This document shows, in pieces, positions 63,626 through 64,000 of a stretch of 64,000 nt of DNA. How positions within the stretch are numbered: position 1 is the stretch's first letter; each line of letters opens with the position of its first letter. Under the pieces are notes generated by a model. The model saw only the letters and a list, made by a program, of their open reading frames with translations. It did not search any database and had not been told where the DNA came from. The position numbers and the translations under genes were made by a program. The stretch is from CAVTWS01 sp963732655 (lineage in GTDB: Bacteria > Actinomycetota > Acidimicrobiia > Acidimicrobiales > SHLQ01): positions 372,001 to 436,000 of the forward strand of contig CAVTAI010000001.1 of assembly GCA_963732655.1 (NCBI GenBank). The letters are read 5' to 3'.

Positions 63626-64000
63626 ATGTCCAGCAGTAGCGGCGTCGCCTTCCGCCTCACCACGTTCGGCGAGTCGCACGGCGGAGGTGTCGGTGTCATC
63701 GTCGACGGGTGCCCGCCCCGGCTGCCGCTGAGCATCGACGACATCCAGCACGATCTCGATCGCCGCCGACCCGGACAGAGCCGGCTCGTCACGCAGCGGG
63801 CCGAGACCGACACCGTCGAGATCCTCTCCGGCGTGCTCGACGGGGTCACGCTCGGGACCCCGATCGCCATGGTCGTGCGCAACCAGGATCACAACTCCGG
63901 CGCCTACGACCACCTGCGTGAGGTGTATCGACCGTCTCACGCCGATTTCACCTACGACGCCAAGTACGGCATCCGCGCCTGGCAGGGCGGTGGTCGCTCG
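63626..64000 (+). CDS. aroC: Chorismate synthase (3' end beyond the window)
   Basis: First 125 residues of the last shikimate-pathway enzyme, which converts EPSP to chorismate with reduced FMN. Signature 1 is FRLTTFGESHGGGVGVIVDG; RRRPGQSRLVTQRAETDTVE and GTPIAMVVRNQDHNSGAYDH follow, then RPSHADFTYDAKYGIRAWQG and the start of the GGGRSSARET motif at the window edge. The ATG is preceded by TAGCCT rather than a ribosome site. Divergent from the glycosyltransferase gene. Confidence 0.95.
   Translation, partial: MSSSSGVAFRLTTFGESHGGGVGVIVDGCPPRLPLSIDDIQHDLDRRRPGQSRLVTQRAETDTVEILSGVLDGVTLGTPIAMVVRNQDHNSGAYDHLREVYRPSHADFTYDAKYGIRAWQGGGRS

Noticed and set aside
1..64000. tRNA, rRNA, riboswitch, integrase or insertion sequence
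   Set aside because: No cloverleaf, rRNA block, known riboswitch core or transposase/integrase motif was found by eye; a covariance-model scan would be needed to exclude small RNAs.

Overview
The window is GC-rich chromosomal DNA of an actinobacterium. The best phylogenetic clues are a mycothione reductase (mycothiol is actinobacterial), an F420-type luciferase-like oxidoreductase, many acyl-CoA dehydrogenases, CoA ligases and CoA transferases, Asp-rich lipoproteins with a C-G-D-D-D-D N-terminus, and leaderless starts. This fits the class Acidimicrobiia (Ilumatobacter-like), but that placement is inference. No rRNA, tRNA, prophage, transposase or CRISPR array was seen.

Layout. 1-3164: end of a branched-chain amino-acid-type ABC transporter (livH end, livM, binding lipoprotein). 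3309-9815: F420-type LLM oxidoreductase, orphan AAA ATPase, MFS exporter preceded by a possible leader peptide, broken ClC channel, 2-hydroxyacid dehydrogenase coupled to DNA-3-methyladenine glycosylase I. 9889-15748: two-domain CaiB/BaiF CoA-transferase coupled to an alpha/beta hydrolase, convergent with an MMPL exporter. 15832-25993: two copies of a sulfotransferase + DUF1214-like module, cold-shock protein, Zn-alcohol dehydrogenase, two acyl-CoA thioesterases. 26216-34728: lipid or steroid-like CoA catabolism (nitronate monooxygenase-like, MarR, two CoA ligases, acyl-CoA dehydrogenase, MaoC-like dehydratase, enoyl-CoA hydratase, VOC protein). 43322-34939 (minus): a tight nine-gene run starting with an OMP-decarboxylase-like protein that lacks the catalytic Lys, then SDR, LLM oxidoreductase, acetoacetate decarboxylase-like protein, cupin, NYN-LOTUS protein, secreted tyrosine phosphatase, SDR and an unknown. 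43469-49186: acyltransferase/SGNH membrane protein, enoyl-CoA hydratase, unknown proteins and a septum-formation-type lipoprotein. 49369-56234: three acyl-CoA dehydrogenases, a 3-hydroxyisobutyrate dehydrogenase-like protein, a degenerate IspD and mycothione reductase. 56258-63473: glucan/disaccharide block (zinc ribbon, universal stress protein, GH65, glycogen-debranching-like enzyme, beta-phosphoglucomutase-like HAD, GT4). 63626-end: start of chorismate synthase.

Gene coupling is tight: start and stop codons overlap (ATGA, GTGA or TGATG) at livH/livM, dehydrogenase/tag, CoA-transferase/hydrolase, thioesterase/VOC, ligase/dehydrogenase, MaoC/enoyl-CoA hydratase, HIBDH/ispD-like, zinc ribbon/USP, USP/GH65 and GDE/HAD. 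Several monocistronic or operon-leading genes lack a ribosome binding site and instead have a TANNNT hexamer 6-8 nt before the start codon, which indicates leaderless mRNAs.

Caution on quality: about fifteen otherwise well-conserved genes are interrupted only by frameshifts, mostly explained by one extra base, with no in-frame nonsense codons noticed. I read these mainly as sequence errors rather than gene decay. Two apparent gene fusions disappear once one extra base is removed. The most unusual elements are the 27/28-bp tandem palindrome-containing arrays at four loci, the palindromic bidirectional promoter at 32176-32190, and the duplicated sulfotransferase/DUF1214 module.
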